From the NCBI GenBank assembly GCA_024195585.1, contig SWBL01000039.1, positions 62,001 to 126,000 on the forward strand: a DNA stretch of 64,000 nucleotides. Direction: 5' to 3'. Shown here piece by piece: positions 9,570 through 20,761 of this stretch. Under the pieces are notes generated by a model. The model was not told where the DNA came from, ran no database searches, and saw only the letters and a program-made list of their open reading frames with translations. Within the stretch, counting starts at the first letter, position 1; every line of letters starts with the position of its first letter. Origin of the DNA: Aureobasidium sp. EXF-3400 (Eukaryota > Ascomycota > Dothideomycetes > Dothideales > Saccotheciaceae). The translations under genes and the position numbers were made by a program.

Positions 9570-11088
9570 TTAGTTCTTCTTGGGTACTTCCATAGATGCT
9601 GTCTTTGCCATGAGCAATTGTCCAACCATATTCACAGCACCATCAGGGTCATCTTTATTGTACAAGAACAATCCTTGCAAAGCAGCCGTGCTGACCGAGT
9701 TGACCAAGCCATATTGCTCGACGCGCTCCAAGAACAACGCTTTTTTGCTTCCATCAGGGTCCAGTGGTGCGTAGAATCTGTTCCACATCTGCTCCATTTG
9801 CCAAAGTGTCGCTTCGCCGAGACGCAACGTCATGTCGACTCTCCCGGGGCGGATGAGTGCATCGTCGAGACGTTCGATATGGTTGGTTGTCATGAAGGCG
9901 ATACGTTCTTCAGCACTGGCGACACCATCGAGAGCATTGAGCAGACCGGAAAATGTGACGGTGGCTCCACTAAAGCCATCCTCGTCGCGCTGTCTTCTGT
10001 TGTTGAAGGCTGCATCTGCATCTTCCAGGAGAACGAATGTGCGTGGCGGCAGATTAAGCATCAGCTGGTTGAGCAGATCATCAGTGAGACCACGTTGACT
10101 CAAACTGAGCATAGCGATGTTAAAGTCAAGTTCTCCGGCCAATGCTTGTACGAACGACGTCTTGCCAGTTCCAGGTGGGCCGTGTAGGAGGTATCCTCTG
10201 CGATATGGAATACCACGGTCAAGGTACCAAGTACGGGCGTTCAAAAATTCTCGTACATCATCTCTGATCATCTCTGCCATGCCTTCTTCCAGAACAACAG
10301 AATCAAAAGGTCTCTTGCGCTTTGCGTCTCCCAGGGGCATCCATTGCATATTTCTCAAAGTGTAAACCATAGTCTTGCCTTCGATACTTTGCATTGACAA
10401 GGTATGTGCTTCTGAAAACATGTCTTCGAAGATGTGACGATGTGCGTATAATGTGGTGAGTTTGATGGTTTCAAAAGGTTGGCCTTGAGCGTCGAAAGAT
10501 TTTCCCTCGCGTTGTCGGTCCACAGCAATGAAAGCATTCTTGAATCTCAAAATGTGTTTTCCGTGTCCAGGAACCAGAGAGAAATGCGTATGTGATGCTC
10601 CACCGGGGCTTTTCTGACTGGCTGTCTTGATCTGGAGGTGATGCAGACCAGGTGTAAAGCGTCGTATGAGAGCTTCCATCATGCCTGGCTTTCTGTTTGA
10701 TTATCAGCAAAATCTTTATATCGGTAATTCAACATATAACATACACATTCTCAGCAGTTTCTGAAAGCGACTTCTGATATTGCCGTGTCATCCAATTAAG
10801 AACCCACGGGTACGATTCATCATGTCGTGTGATTTCGAGATCAACCAGCATACGTCTCTTCAGCAATTCTCCTCCTCTTCTCAATCCTTGTGATCCAATT
10901 CTCAGTGCAGCACCCAGACCCGCCAGGCCAAATCCAGCAGTAAAAAATGGATTGCTTGTAAGCTGCTGAAAAATCGAGCCATCACCACTACCACCTTCCG
11001 TGAGTGACTTCAAAGCTTGTTCTTTCGGTGACACAGCCGATGGACTGGCCGCCGGTGGCACTGGATTCAGTGCATTCTGTTGCTCCAT
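9570..11088 (-). CDS. BCS1: Bcs1 mitochondrial inner-membrane AAA ATPase
   Basis: My model is complement(9570..10692, 10745..11088), 488 residues. The 52-nt intron (donor GTATGT, acceptor AACAG) joins ETAENV to KPGMMEALIRR. Bcs1 exports the folded Rieske protein across the inner membrane into complex III. Seen: a transmembrane segment near residues 45-65 (NPFFTAGFGLAGLGAALRIG), a following basic stretch that acts as internal targeting signal in this family, the BCS1-specific domain, then an AAA module with Walker A GPPGTGKTS, Walker B FVLLEDADAAF and the second region of homology FMTTNHIERLDDALIRPGR. Length is close to the family norm. The frame continues upstream of 11088 but without an ATG. 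Confidence 0.93.
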
Positions 11089-11887
11089 TGAAGAAGAATG
11101 GATGTAGGTGCGCAAAGGCCGCTGCCAAAAGTTGGAGGCGGAAAGCGCGTTCCCGATTGGGGTTGGCGCCCGCCTTCGGCAGAACGTCGCGGCCACGAAG
11201 GGCAATTACTCCCCGGACGTCGAGCGCTGCACTTTTTCCAAGATTGAGAGCGAAGTATTCGGTCACTTTTATCTGCCAGAGCATGGCAATCTTGCCCCGT
11301 GACATCGAGGACAGATCATGTCCATCCGAATCTGCCAAATTCAATGACATAACGCCCGCAAATGGCCTCATAAATCGATTAACAGAATAACATCGTCAAC
11401 GAAATCTATACCGGAAAGCAGGACACCAATAATGGCCGTCTGGATGGAAAGATGCTCTCTCCCACGGATTCATACCATAGAAATAAGCCATCACAATGCA
11501 CAGTATATTCGTGGATACGCTCTTGACCAGAGAAATGTCTGGGACGGACATCATCTCAATGGACTCGTCTGCAAAATGAACTCATCTCTGCCTCTCGATA
11601 GCTCTGTGAAGCGCTGGCAGTATGAGTGAGATATCGGCACGGATCCTCAACGGTGAGTCAAGGGGGACCTCGCGGCATGGAGCATCAGGTTAGTGACCTG
11701 AAGAATTACTCTCCACTCGCGTGGCTTCGACTCATACAAGGTAACAAAACTGTGCCTGCTTGCAGACTTTCTCTTCTTAGCCCCCTACAGCTACTCTACA
11801 AGATACACAGGTTCTTGAACTTCAGTAGAAATCTCTGACAGTCACGTCGTGAATCGCATACATCTCTGCATCTCATCAGCTAACAAT
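11089..11887. other. Divergent promoter region, no gene seen
   Basis: It lies between BCS1 (minus) and the next plus-strand gene. The short frame at 11432-11629 has no recognisable features. Confidence 0.6.
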
Positions 11888-13132
11888 ATGCCTAACACCG
11901 GCCCTATCCGACCGCCTCAATACACGAATCCTAAGTATACCCCGTATGGGCTCCCGATAGCCCCAAAGCCCCCTGGCTCCGATCAAAGGGGGTGGTTCAC
12001 CTGTGACGATAATCGGAATCACAGATTGATCACGGGGCGGCAACCTGTGCAGCCTCGACAGCCTCCGGCAGGGGCTCCAGCATCGAACCTGGGCTACTAC
12101 GCACCCGCGGCCCCAGCATTGACGCAGAGCTACCCTGCATCAGGGGCTGCCGTGCTGCCTCCTGTTCCAATGTTCAATGACGTTCAACCATTTGATTTCC
12201 AGCAGACGTATTTTCAACATGTTGCGTCGGGGATGAATGGTAACACATCGTTCATTCAGGAGGCAGGTCCCAGCCACAGCAACACAGGGCCACAGCTTTC
12301 GCCTGGATACAGCAACGGGTCGGTCATGCCCTACTTTCCATGGGGACCTGGCGTACTTGCCGACAGCAATACCGGCACTCGGCCCTACTCGCCCCTGGAA
12401 TCTTACGGACCTGTGGTGCCGCCTATGGAGGCCTACCCTCCAATGGATCCCTGGACTGGACTCCAGGATGTCCACATGCCCGCTGTACCTGGTCACCTCG
12501 CTCCGCACGACCCGTGGAACCAGGGTTCAGTCGCATCTCAGGGGTACCCAATGAATTTTGCCTTCAATCACGTAGATCATGGTCAGGCTAACGAAGCAAT
12601 AAGCAGTCAAGACAACACCGTCAACCCCCTGCTTGCGCCTATGCCTCGGGCACCTTTCAGGCCAGGTCCTGCATTTATCCCATATCTGAACGGGCAGGTC
12701 TCTGAGCCTTCCATCCCTCTACCCGGCGTACAACCTCGCAAACGCCGTCGTAGGACAGCTCAGAGGACTGCTGATGAAGCTCAGAGCACTACAGAACGTA
12801 ATGCTATTGCTGTCGAGACAGAGTGGGAGCAGCAGACCCAGGGAGAAACCTCTGTGGCACCTACAGCAGCAAGCGGGAGAGAAAAGGAGGTGTTGCAAGA
12901 GGGCCCTCAAGAGGGCGACAAAGACCACGAACGACAGGGCTCGGGTCGTGATCAAGGAGAACAAAGCCTGGGCCTCAACGAAGACTCTGGCTATCATGAG
13001 GCAACCAGCGAAGAGAGAGCCGAGCCTGAACCGACGGGTCAAGGCAATATTGACGCACTTCATGACAACGAGGAGAAAGAGTTCGATATCTGGAGTTGGG
13101 TAAAGCGAGATATGTTTGAGAAGAGCAAATGA
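11888..13132 (+). CDS. Orphan Pro/Gly-rich disordered protein
   Basis: A single exon of 414 residues. The first ATG of the frame is at 11888 (AACAATATGCC). Residues 1-60 contain the only ordered-looking block (RGWFTCDDNRNHRLITG). The middle is rich in Pro, Gly, Tyr and Met with loosely repeated YPPMDPW/PHDPWN-like pieces. At about 290 there is a basic nuclear-localisation-like cluster (RKRRRRTAQR), then an acidic Glu/Gln/Gly-rich tail ending IWSWVKRDMFEKSK. No signal peptide or membrane segment. It looks like a nuclear low-complexity protein; I know no family for it. Confidence 0.6.
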   Translation: MPNTGPIRPPQYTNPKYTPYGLPIAPKPPGSDQRGWFTCDDNRNHRLITGRQPVQPRQPPAGAPASNLGYYAPAAPALTQSYPASGAAVLPPVPMFNDVQPFDFQQTYFQHVASGMNGNTSFIQEAGPSHSNTGPQLSPGYSNGSVMPYFPWGPGVLADSNTGTRPYSPLESYGPVVPPMEAYPPMDPWTGLQDVHMPAVPGHLAPHDPWNQGSVASQGYPMNFAFNHVDHGQANEAISSQDNTVNPLLAPMPRAPFRPGPAFIPYLNGQVSEPSIPLPGVQPRKRRRRTAQRTADEAQSTTERNAIAVETEWEQQTQGETSVAPTAASGREKEVLQEGPQEGDKDHERQGSGRDQGEQSLGLNEDSGYHEATSEERAEPEPTGQGNIDALHDNEEKEFDIWSWVKRDMFEKSK

Positions 13133-13485
13133 TTCTGTGGCTTTTCAACATCGTCACTGGATCGATCGGATGTGGGAGTGAGATGAAATTCTCCTGTTCT
13201 GTCTCCGTCTCTGCTTCTTTCTACATGTCAGATGCCCTTCACTTGGCGAAAATGGAAATCATACGGAAGTGAAGTCATGCGGAGAAAGTTTTCGGGTCGA
13301 CCAGCCACACATTCTTTCCTCTCGGTCCTTCTCCCTCCAACTTCTCACCTTCAGCTACTCAGGAGAGTCGGCGGATCTGAACCAAAGGCTGTACAAGCGG
13401 CAGATGCGAGATCGTCGCCGCACGTAAGCTCTCACACCTTGGTTGGTCATCTATCTACTTTCAGTTGTTAACAAGATCTTTGCTG
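13133..13485 (+). other. Short intergenic / possible 5' exon
   Basis: A frame starting at 13232 runs to a donor-like GTAAGC at 13424. Joined to an acceptor TTTCAG at 13464 it would enter the next gene in frame. The implied 41-nt intron is shorter than others here, so I treat the stretch as leader or promoter. Confidence 0.4.
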
Positions 13486-14805
13486 ATGGCTCAAGAACAA
13501 AACAACATGGCTTCCTCGGGCTTGCGCGAAGTGACAAAGGCCAAGATGCCTCAGAGCAAGAGAGCACCAAGAAACGAGACCTACAAAGAGAGTCTCCTCA
13601 GAAGGATAGCGTCAGGAGATCCCAGCTTTGCTACAGTCGCCCAGCCCCCTGTTGCATCCAAAGCCTCGCCATCAACAATGAGATCGGCAAATTCCAATGC
13701 CCCCGCGGCTTCTCAGGATCTGCAAAGGGTCTTGCCGGCAAACAACATGTCATCAGATCTGAAGCGTGACGCCATCAACAATCCCTCCACCGCAGCCAAG
13801 TCTCCCGAGATCGGCCTGAAGTTCTCGAAGATCGTGTCTATGGCTCTGCTCATTGGACCTGATCTTAAATCGCGAGTCACCGCTTCTTCATCAACCAAGG
13901 ACACCGCCGTCAAGATCTCGAAAGCCAGCGATAAGGAAAGGAGCGACGAATCTACAATCAATTCCGAGACCACCAAGAAGGCACGTACGAGCAGAGAGAA
14001 GAGGATGAGGGATCGCATGGCCAAACTAGGGTTTTCGGATGTACCTCGCAAGGCTACACCACTACCTATATCTGAGAAGCAACCTCTTAAATCCGAGATC
14101 AAGCTCCTCAACTCCTGGAAAGCAACAAACTTCAGCGACCCCTTTAGAGACAAATCTCTCAGCAAACCTACGAACGAAACAAATTACAGCAACTGCACCA
14201 AGAATTTAGATTTCGAAGATGTCTCGAAAAAGAACACTCCCCCCAAGATCTCGAAAGTCAACGACAAGAAAAGAAAGAGCGAGGCTACAACCCCCTCCAA
14301 GCCCGCAAAGAAAGCTCGCAAGAATCCACCTGCGACCGATCCTGACAAGAGCCCTTTCCAACTTCAGGCTAACAAGCGCAACACCTCAAACAAACCAGAT
14401 TTGGATGACTCAATCGATCTCATCACTCCTACTCGCCACAAGTCGAGTCCGGTTCTCCTCTCCATACCAATCAAGAAGGTTCGCAGGCCAAGATCTAGCA
14501 AATCATCTTTCGAATCCACAAGCGACAACCTCATCACCTCGAAGAAGCTGGATCTGGACAACCCAGTCACCCCTACTACCGCTCCTCGCCGCAAGTCGAA
14601 TCCAATTTTCCTATCCATACCTATGAAGGATCCTCGCAAACCAAGAACCAGCAAGACATCTCCGAGATCTCTCAATGCCTCAAAGAAGTCAGATCCCAAC
14701 AACACAGTCGATCTCATCACCCCTCCTAGCCACAAGTCGAGCGCGACTTTCCTACCTAAACCCAAGACTTCAATCTTTGCACTCCAAAACCCGTCTTCTT
14801 CTTAG
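13486..14805 (+). CDS. Orphan Lys/Ser-rich nuclear-type protein with C-terminal repeats
   Basis: A single exon of 439 residues from the ATG at 13486. An extra upstream exon (13232-13423) is possible. The protein is basic and disordered, with several nuclear-localisation-like clusters (KKARTSREKRMRDRMAK, KPAKKARKNPP). Residues about 305-430 hold three diverged repeats of about 40-45 residues. Each reads roughly D-x-D-(D/N)-x-(I/V)-(D/T)-x-(I/T)-TP-x-x-(H/R)-KS-(S/N) followed by an FLSIP-like motif and basic residues; examples are DLITPTRHKSSPVLLSIP and VTPTTAPRRKSNPIFLSIP. The TP and SP sites suggest phosphorylation. No family is recognised. Confidence 0.65.
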   Translation: MAQEQNNMASSGLREVTKAKMPQSKRAPRNETYKESLLRRIASGDPSFATVAQPPVASKASPSTMRSANSNAPAASQDLQRVLPANNMSSDLKRDAINNPSTAAKSPEIGLKFSKIVSMALLIGPDLKSRVTASSSTKDTAVKISKASDKERSDESTINSETTKKARTSREKRMRDRMAKLGFSDVPRKATPLPISEKQPLKSEIKLLNSWKATNFSDPFRDKSLSKPTNETNYSNCTKNLDFEDVSKKNTPPKISKVNDKKRKSEATTPSKPAKKARKNPPATDPDKSPFQLQANKRNTSNKPDLDDSIDLITPTRHKSSPVLLSIPIKKVRRPRSSKSSFESTSDNLITSKKLDLDNPVTPTTAPRRKSNPIFLSIPMKDPRKPRTSKTSPRSLNASKKSDPNNTVDLITPPSHKSSATFLPKPKTSIFALQNPSSS

Positions 14806-16043
14806 CTGTTTCTCCAGTCTCGAAGCCGACAAGTCCGGCGAGTTTGTGGACTCAGTGGGGACGAGTATGTCGATTGACTGAAAGAGTCTGGGCCCTTGTG
14901 CTTCTGGTCAACGATGTCACAACAAGAGATGTATCATGAATCAAGAGAGCTTGGGCAACAGGAAGAGAAAAAAGCAGGAAGAGAAAGAAGCAGGACACGA
15001 AGAAATTGAGAAGTGCTTGAGAAGTGTTTGATGACTTTTGATGACTTTGCGACTTCCTTGACACTTGCTTTGGTCTTTCCGGTGTGAAGGCTGGGCAAGC
15101 CGTTGCGAAAGACGGTCAACGAGTTCTCGAAAACAGGATAAAGCAAGAAAGAAGGCAGTAGATCTTGCAATAAGATGTTGGCACAGCAAGACTATCAATA
15201 CACGCAGGACTTCTCTTCTCTATATGTTCTCCTTTGTTCTATGCAGAACAGTTGCATTCGAGCTCTTGTGAGAATTTTAACATAATGCATTTTCATTCCG
15301 ACCGAGGTCCACCAAGTCCGATACCGTCCAAGTTTCCATGGAAGGTAGCGTCAAGAATCCTACCGTATTCTGCAGCCGAGAACTCAAATCTGACTTACGG
15401 TAATTCAGATTTCCTGGATCGACTATGATCCCTTTCTCACAGGTTCGCTTCTTTGCATATGCCACACATCTTCATTAATATCCTATCCGCATCAGGAGTA
15501 ATCAACATGCATAATCTCCATCAAATCAAGACCTTTGTACAAAATCAAATCACAACTGCAAGTGAACAAGCAACATAATATGGTTGAACAACTGTGGGAT
15601 TTCCATTTCATGACACAAAAGATCTCTGTATGCCTTAATGGCGGGGTATAGTACAGGATCATGGTCTGTTTGAGAACCATCTAAACCTCACGAAGAGGTA
15701 GTGGTGGACATTTGAGAAAAAAAGCAGAAAACAACATGACGGCAACAGAGAAAAACATCCTCCTCTTCGATAACGATGTGTCATGAAGGATGTCGGATGC
15801 GAAAGATGCCATGCGTAGTTATCGTAAACGCCGCGAAAGTCATGTAGAAGAGACAGGATGTAGAAAAACATCAGATCTCCGGTGATAGGAACCAGTGACT
15901 CCCAAACCCCCTACGCTTTTGCGGCATGCCATGCAGAAGAACAATCAAAGGCTGAAAAACGGAAATAACGATGAGTTGAAGAAGTGAAGTCGTGTCGAAG
16001 AAGTGACTCTGAATCCAAGGCCAGAGTGTGCATTCAAGGGCGA
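14806..16043. other. Intergenic, no gene seen
   Basis: It lies between two convergent genes. There are purine-rich tracts at about 14940-15000. No frame has domain support, and it probably contains both 3' UTRs. Confidence 0.6.
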
Positions 16044-17345
16044 TCAGAACAGGTTGGAGCGAGCGCGCTTAGCGGGCAATTCAGGCTCGGACATGGTAGC
16101 ACGAGGGCGCTTCTCACCACGAGCAGCCTTGTCATCAGCATTCTTGCTGCGAGGCCAGCCAGCGAAGAGAGGACCAGAAGTGGGCTTCTGAGCCATGGGT
16201 GTTGTGGATGGCGAAGCAAGAGCACGGTTCAGCTCGTTGTGAGGGTCGGCAAACATGGCAATCTGCTGAGCGCCGGAGCGAGTGTTGCGGTGAGACGAAG
16301 GGGGTGTAGCAGGGTGGGCGACTGCCTTCTTTGCAGGAGTCTTGGTGGGCTGAACAACAGAGGGGAAGAGAGTCGACTCGACTGAAGGGACGTTATCTTC
16401 ATCAATGTCGGTCAGAGCCTCCTCATCAGCATCGCCATCGCTGTTGGCGGTGGGCCAGAGAAGACGAGGCTTGAAGGATGAGCGTGTCAGGGGGCGAGAT
16501 GCAGAGACGCCGGCCTGGCGCTTGAGACTGTCACTGGAACCAGTAGAAGCATCCGAGTCGGTCGACTCAGCAGCCGATTTCTCAAAGCGGCGGAAGATCT
16601 TCTTGCCGCGGAAGACGTAGAGAATACCCTTGTCGTCCTCGTCGTCAGCGCGAGCATCGTTCATGTCAACATCGAGTGATGATGAAGGAGCCGTCTGGGC
16701 GCGGGTGCGAGCTCTTGTCTTTCTGGCGCCGATGAAAGGGTTATCTTCGGTGCGATCGACAGTGGGGACACGATCCTGGATGTCGGTGAAGACCTCGATA
16801 TCCTCATGAACAGCATCGTCAGGATCAAGGGTGAGACGCGACTTGGCCTTCTTGCGTGGGGTGGGCATAGTGGACATGGTAGGCTTGAAGTTGAGGATGC
16901 GGGCAGTGGTCTGCATGGCATTGGGGTCGCGCTTGAAGGGCGACTTGTTGGGGGTGGGCAACATTGATGCGGGAGTTGGAAGTTGTGCTTGAGGTGCAAA
17001 GACGTCGAAGAGGGAGTTTGTGTTGGGAGTGTTGGTGGGTCTGTTGCGCGTGAATAGCGATTGACGCACGGGAGTAGGTCTGGCTGGTGTTTGTTGTGGT
17101 TGCGATTGCTCGGCAGCAGGAGAAGCTGGAGGCGAGAGGGTGTAGGTGGATGATGAGCGCTGGAGAGTCGACTTGCGTGACGATAAGGACTGAGAGTCCT
17201 TGTCGTGGGTGTTGTGCAAGCGCTGAACTCTCTGGGACCTTCTAGGCTCGTAGGGATCGTATGAGTGGTAGCCAGCTCCGTGCTTGGGGGTGGGAGGGGT
17301 GCGGAGTCGCGACGAGGGAGGTGGAGGGGTTGTTGTGTCTCTCAT
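16044..17345 (-). CDS. Orphan low-complexity nuclear-type protein
   Basis: A single exon of 433 residues beginning MRDTTTPPPPSSRLRTPP. It is rich in TP and SP dipeptides (MLPTPNKSPFKRDPN, STMPTPRKKAKSRLTLDPD), a pattern of cyclin-dependent-kinase substrates, with basic clusters including PAKRARSNLF at the C-terminus. The best-ordered block is GILYVFRGKKIFRRF at about residue 243. ARILNF and the downstream NPFIGARKTRAR look like short linear motifs. No catalytic domain, signal or membrane helix. It may be a cell-cycle or transcription-associated protein, but that is inference from composition. Confidence 0.65.
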   Translation of the reverse strand: MRDTTTPPPPSSRLRTPPTPKHGAGYHSYDPYEPRRSQRVQRLHNTHDKDSQSLSSRKSTLQRSSSTYTLSPPASPAAEQSQPQQTPARPTPVRQSLFTRNRPTNTPNTNSLFDVFAPQAQLPTPASMLPTPNKSPFKRDPNAMQTTARILNFKPTMSTMPTPRKKAKSRLTLDPDDAVHEDIEVFTDIQDRVPTVDRTEDNPFIGARKTRARTRAQTAPSSSLDVDMNDARADDEDDKGILYVFRGKKIFRRFEKSAAESTDSDASTGSSDSLKRQAGVSASRPLTRSSFKPRLLWPTANSDGDADEEALTDIDEDNVPSVESTLFPSVVQPTKTPAKKAVAHPATPPSSHRNTRSGAQQIAMFADPHNELNRALASPSTTPMAQKPTSGPLFAGWPRSKNADDKAARGEKRPRATMSEPELPAKRARSNLF

Positions 17346-18079
17346 GACGGCGGTCGTGTGAGAAGTGAAGGCTAGACGTGTCTTGCGTCGACAACAAACG
17401 AGGAGCGCCGGTCGGACGACTCAATTGTCCAACTCGAACGACCCTATCGTCCTGACGATGACCCTGACGCCGTGGCGACCTTGCGATTTTGGTATTTGTC
17501 GACAATAACAAAGCTGAACGCGCTGGAACACGAGAAGGGCGCGAGGTCTGCGCAGGCGGGTGGTATTGATCTTTATAGCGATGTGGATATCCAAGAAAGA
17601 GGTCGAAGCAGAATGCGTGTGTGTGTATACAAACGGCGTTGTCGGTGGTAAACAAGACAAGGACGGGATGAGAGGAGGTTGTGCAGTTGTGCAAGGGCGG
17701 ATGTCGCGATATCCCTGCGCTGCTTCGTCCCGCCGACCAAGGGAAACGCGGTGGCTGGAAAGTGGCAGGGCCGACTGCTATTGTGGCCCGTGCGTCAACG
17801 GCTCCTTCCTGTCTTTCTCGTTGCTATGCTCAATGCTATGGGATATTACAGACTGGAGAAGAGATGCTATCAAGGCTATTCTGATCAAGAGAAAGGTGTC
17901 GCAGACTGAAATACTATTCAATTGTCTGCCCCACAGTGCAATCTTCGCATGGTTGAAGATTTGGGCAGGAACAAACCGAGTAAATATTGACAGTGCAAAC
18001 AAGCAATCAAACACCTTGATTTGGGCCATAGCAATTCTCAATTCGATATTCGCAACATCGTGACTTCCTCAGACCAAAC
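17346..18079. other. Divergent promoter region
   Basis: It is shared by the minus-strand TP/SP-rich orphan and the plus-strand DUO1. Overlapping short frames show no domain. Confidence 0.6.
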
Positions 18080-18868
18080 ATGCCGCAACCTCCGGATCTA
18101 GGCGCATTGCGCTTGGACGACGATCTAGACCAAGAATACGACGATATGCCCTACGAAGACGAAGACGTCGACTACGACATGGACATTGATCTTGGCCCAA
18201 CCCCTTCCAAACCCAGCGCTCCTCGCCCAGAAACATCAGAGTCGCGTGAGGCCGCTCTGCGCAAAGAGTTGGAGAGTGTGCGGCAGATCAATAAGGTCAT
18301 TGAGGACGTCGTCACGAGTCTGGAGAAAGCAAAGGGCAATATGGATGTATGCTGAATCTCTCGTCGCGCGTCTTATATAGGTACTGACACATTGTAGAAC
18401 GTCAATCGCACTGTGCACTCCGCCTCGACTCTTCTCGACACTTGGACGCGTATTCTCTCCCAGACCGAGCACAACCAACGTCTACTCCTGAACCCGAACT
18501 GGCAAGGCGCGACTCAAGATCTGCAAGACATCGAGAACGAATCATTCGTACGCCAACAACAAGCTGAGAGACGTGCTGCCGAAGAGCAAGCCAGAAGAGA
18601 TGCCGCTCAAAGACGTGCTGAAGAAGAAGAAAGGAAAAAGAATGCTCCACCGCCTGCGACCCGCGGCTCAAAACTCAGGGGTAGAGTCAGCACAACAGCC
18701 AGTCGCTTGACCAGACAACCCTCCTCAGCCTCGGCGACCTCTACGTCGACATCAGGTTATGTAGGTGTCGGCGGTCAAGGCGGACGAGGAAGGGGTGTGT
18801 CAAGAGCTGGTAGTGGTATTGGCAGAGGCACTGTAAGAGGTTCTACTCGAGGTCGTGCTCCGAAATGA
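18080..18868 (+). CDS. DUO1: DASH/Dam1 complex subunit Duo1
   Basis: My model is join(18080..18346, 18398..18868), 245 residues. The 51-nt intron (donor GTATGC, acceptor TTGTAG) joins KAKGNMD to NVNRTVHSAS. Duo1 belongs to the ten-subunit DASH complex that forms rings on kinetochore microtubules and couples chromosomes to depolymerising ends. Seen: an acidic N-terminus, then the conserved core with LESVRQINKVIEDVVTSLE, VHSASTLLDTWTRILSQTEH and QRLLLNPNW, typical of Duo1. A charged coiled coil (ERRAAEEQARRDAAQRRAEE) and an RG-rich tail follow. The core is a strong family match; the RG tail is less conserved. Confidence 0.9.
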
Positions 18869-19222
18869 TCTCAGATGTCCGGATGCGATATTACCTCAAA
18901 CCACCTCTTCCAAGCCACACAGCAACCTATGCGACCAATCCCGCACACGATGTCGAATTCGAAAAATTCTTTCGTGCGATGCTGATTCTGACTGAGCACG
19001 TTTCTGCCTGAACCACTATCCTATAGAATCTCGGTCCTGTCTCGTCTCCTCCTCCTTTGCTTCAGCGAACTGCTCCTCAACTCTCGAACCACACATCTTC
19101 CTAAAACGGCATCAAACACAGCATTCATCAGGGACCGCTCAAAGCATCGAAACACAGCCAGACGACACTCGAATCGCATACCCACAATCAACTTTTCACA
19201 CCTCAACCATCAGCTATTCATC
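18869..19222. other. Short intergenic, nothing recognised
   Basis: It contains the DUO1 3' flank and a CT-rich leader before the next frame. Confidence 0.5.
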
Positions 19223-19609
19223 ATGTTTGTCGACTCGGTAATCACCAGAGCAAGACTCGGCGCCGATATAATCGAAAGTCCTATCTTCCAGAACTACAAG
19301 CAGTGTTTCGATGAATATCACACTTGGCTCATGGGCCACAGAGCCGGTATGAAGCTGATCGCACAAGCGGCTTTGCTGGATTCAGCCATCGATACTCTCT
19401 ATAGACTCGCTGAAGAATGCCTCGACGACACGTACGAGTTTGAGCAGCAAGGTCCTCAAATGTCACAAAGCCAACAAGACCTTTACACCCTCACCCAGTG
19501 GTGCCGTAGCCGCGCCACCCACATCGACGCTCGCAGAGAACTCACCTTCGAACAATTCTCAGCTCTAAAAGCTACCCCGTCTCGCGCATTCAGCGAGCCT
19601 GGAATCTAG
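19223..19609 (+). CDS. Small orphan protein, possibly 5' part of a frameshifted gene
   Basis: 128 residues from an ATG at 19223 preceded by a CT/CA-rich leader. It is soluble and mostly helical, with SPIFQNYKQCFDEYHTWLMG and QAALLDSAIDTLYRLAEECL as the most protein-like segments. The frame ends at 19607-19609. A second frame continues immediately in the +1 register (19610-19902) with good-looking sequence, so this may be the front part of a longer gene broken by a one-base change or an unrecognised intron. No family is known to me. Confidence 0.45.
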   Translation: MFVDSVITRARLGADIIESPIFQNYKQCFDEYHTWLMGHRAGMKLIAQAALLDSAIDTLYRLAEECLDDTYEFEQQGPQMSQSQQDLYTLTQWCRSRATHIDARRELTFEQFSALKATPSRAFSEPGI

Positions 19610-19902
19610 GCTGTCTCTCAGCCGAGCAGTTGACACGCCAAATCACCAAAGAAGGCTGGGCAAATGCATCCAGAGCCAGATGGCGAGCTGAACTGGACTG
19701 GAGAGTTGGCCGCACAAGCAAACGACCTCGACATATTATGATGATGCCTCGTACGCGAGTGATCGTCGATCAAGCACTCAACGATCTGATTGCCGAGAAT
19801 AGGCGAGCTATGCCCCCATCTTCGTCGTCACAATCAAATACGATGGGTGCACAACAGCTTGGAGGTCTACCGGACAGAACAGGGAAAGATAACCCAACAT
19901 GA
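19610..19902 (+). other. Open frame, possible exon or frameshifted tail of the preceding gene
   Basis: The frame reads RAWNLGCLSAEQLTRQ across the stop of the preceding ORF and continues to 19902. It contains KEGWANASRARWRAELDW, RTRVIVDQALNDLIAENRRA and a polar Ser/Gln tail. It has no ATG near its beginning, so it would need splicing or a frameshift to be translated. I see no consensus donor/acceptor pair that joins the two. Confidence 0.35.
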
Positions 19903-20761
19903 TCCTGTCACTCTTTTTCCCACTGGGTTTTAACGAGGACAGGACGGGTTTGTTAGATAGCCGCTCACTGCATTGCACTTACACATTATGCTTTCGTGTT
20001 AATATGCTATGTGTCCAAGTGAAGTTTAGAAGTTGACCTTGTGACGTCAAACAGGTTATGGTATCCGAAAGAGGTCCCTGTTCCAGTAGAGAAAAAAAAT
20101 GAGCCATTATCAACCTTGCATAGCAGAAGAGTATATAAATACTTTCTATAGAGGACGGTCAGGGAGTTTTGAATGGTCGTCAGGCTTCGAGGGTCACCGA
20201 AAACCAATAACCACATTTGTTTCTTGTTCTAGGTGTTTTGGCACTTTCACAGAGAGTGTCGATGAAAGGGAAGGTCACGCCTACGTATTATGTTTCACAT
20301 AACCTTACATACAAGAAGCAAAGCTGTCAAGAGAATATCAAAATGCATGGTGCTAATTTAAACCGGGTGACACCTGCGGCGAGAATTCCAAAAAAGCGAT
20401 TCCTCTGACCACACTCATGTTTATACAATTGTTTCCTACCTGAACCTCTGGTGTGCTGTATAGATACTGAAATACACAATTCTTTCTAGGTCCACGTAAC
20501 AACTAAGGAGAGAATGTAACTTCGGGTGTCGCCTTGGCCGTGGGTGTGTTTGCAAAGTCATTCTGCATTTTCGCAATATATTCACATGCTTTATGAGAAG
20601 ACCCTCGTGATGTACGAATATGGTCGTGTGGATGTAGATGAGTGTACAATAACGATTTTGATCCGTCAAGAAGTATTACCTACAGTATGTACCGCCGTCA
20701 GAAACAGCCAACTCAAAATCATAAGCGACAGCCATATCCAAGCCTGGCTCCATCTCTTCCT
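19903..20761. other. Intergenic, no gene seen
   Basis: A relatively AT-rich stretch between convergent genes. No frame has domain support. Confidence 0.6.

Noticed and set aside
11089..11205. Arg-rich N-terminal extension of Bcs1 resembling a mitochondrial presequence
   Set aside because: The extension has no ATG, and Bcs1 proteins use an internal targeting signal after the membrane helix.
13232..13464. Extra first exon for the repeat-containing orphan
   Set aside because: It is in frame and has a GTAAGC donor, but the 41-nt intron would be shorter than any other here; kept only as a possibility.
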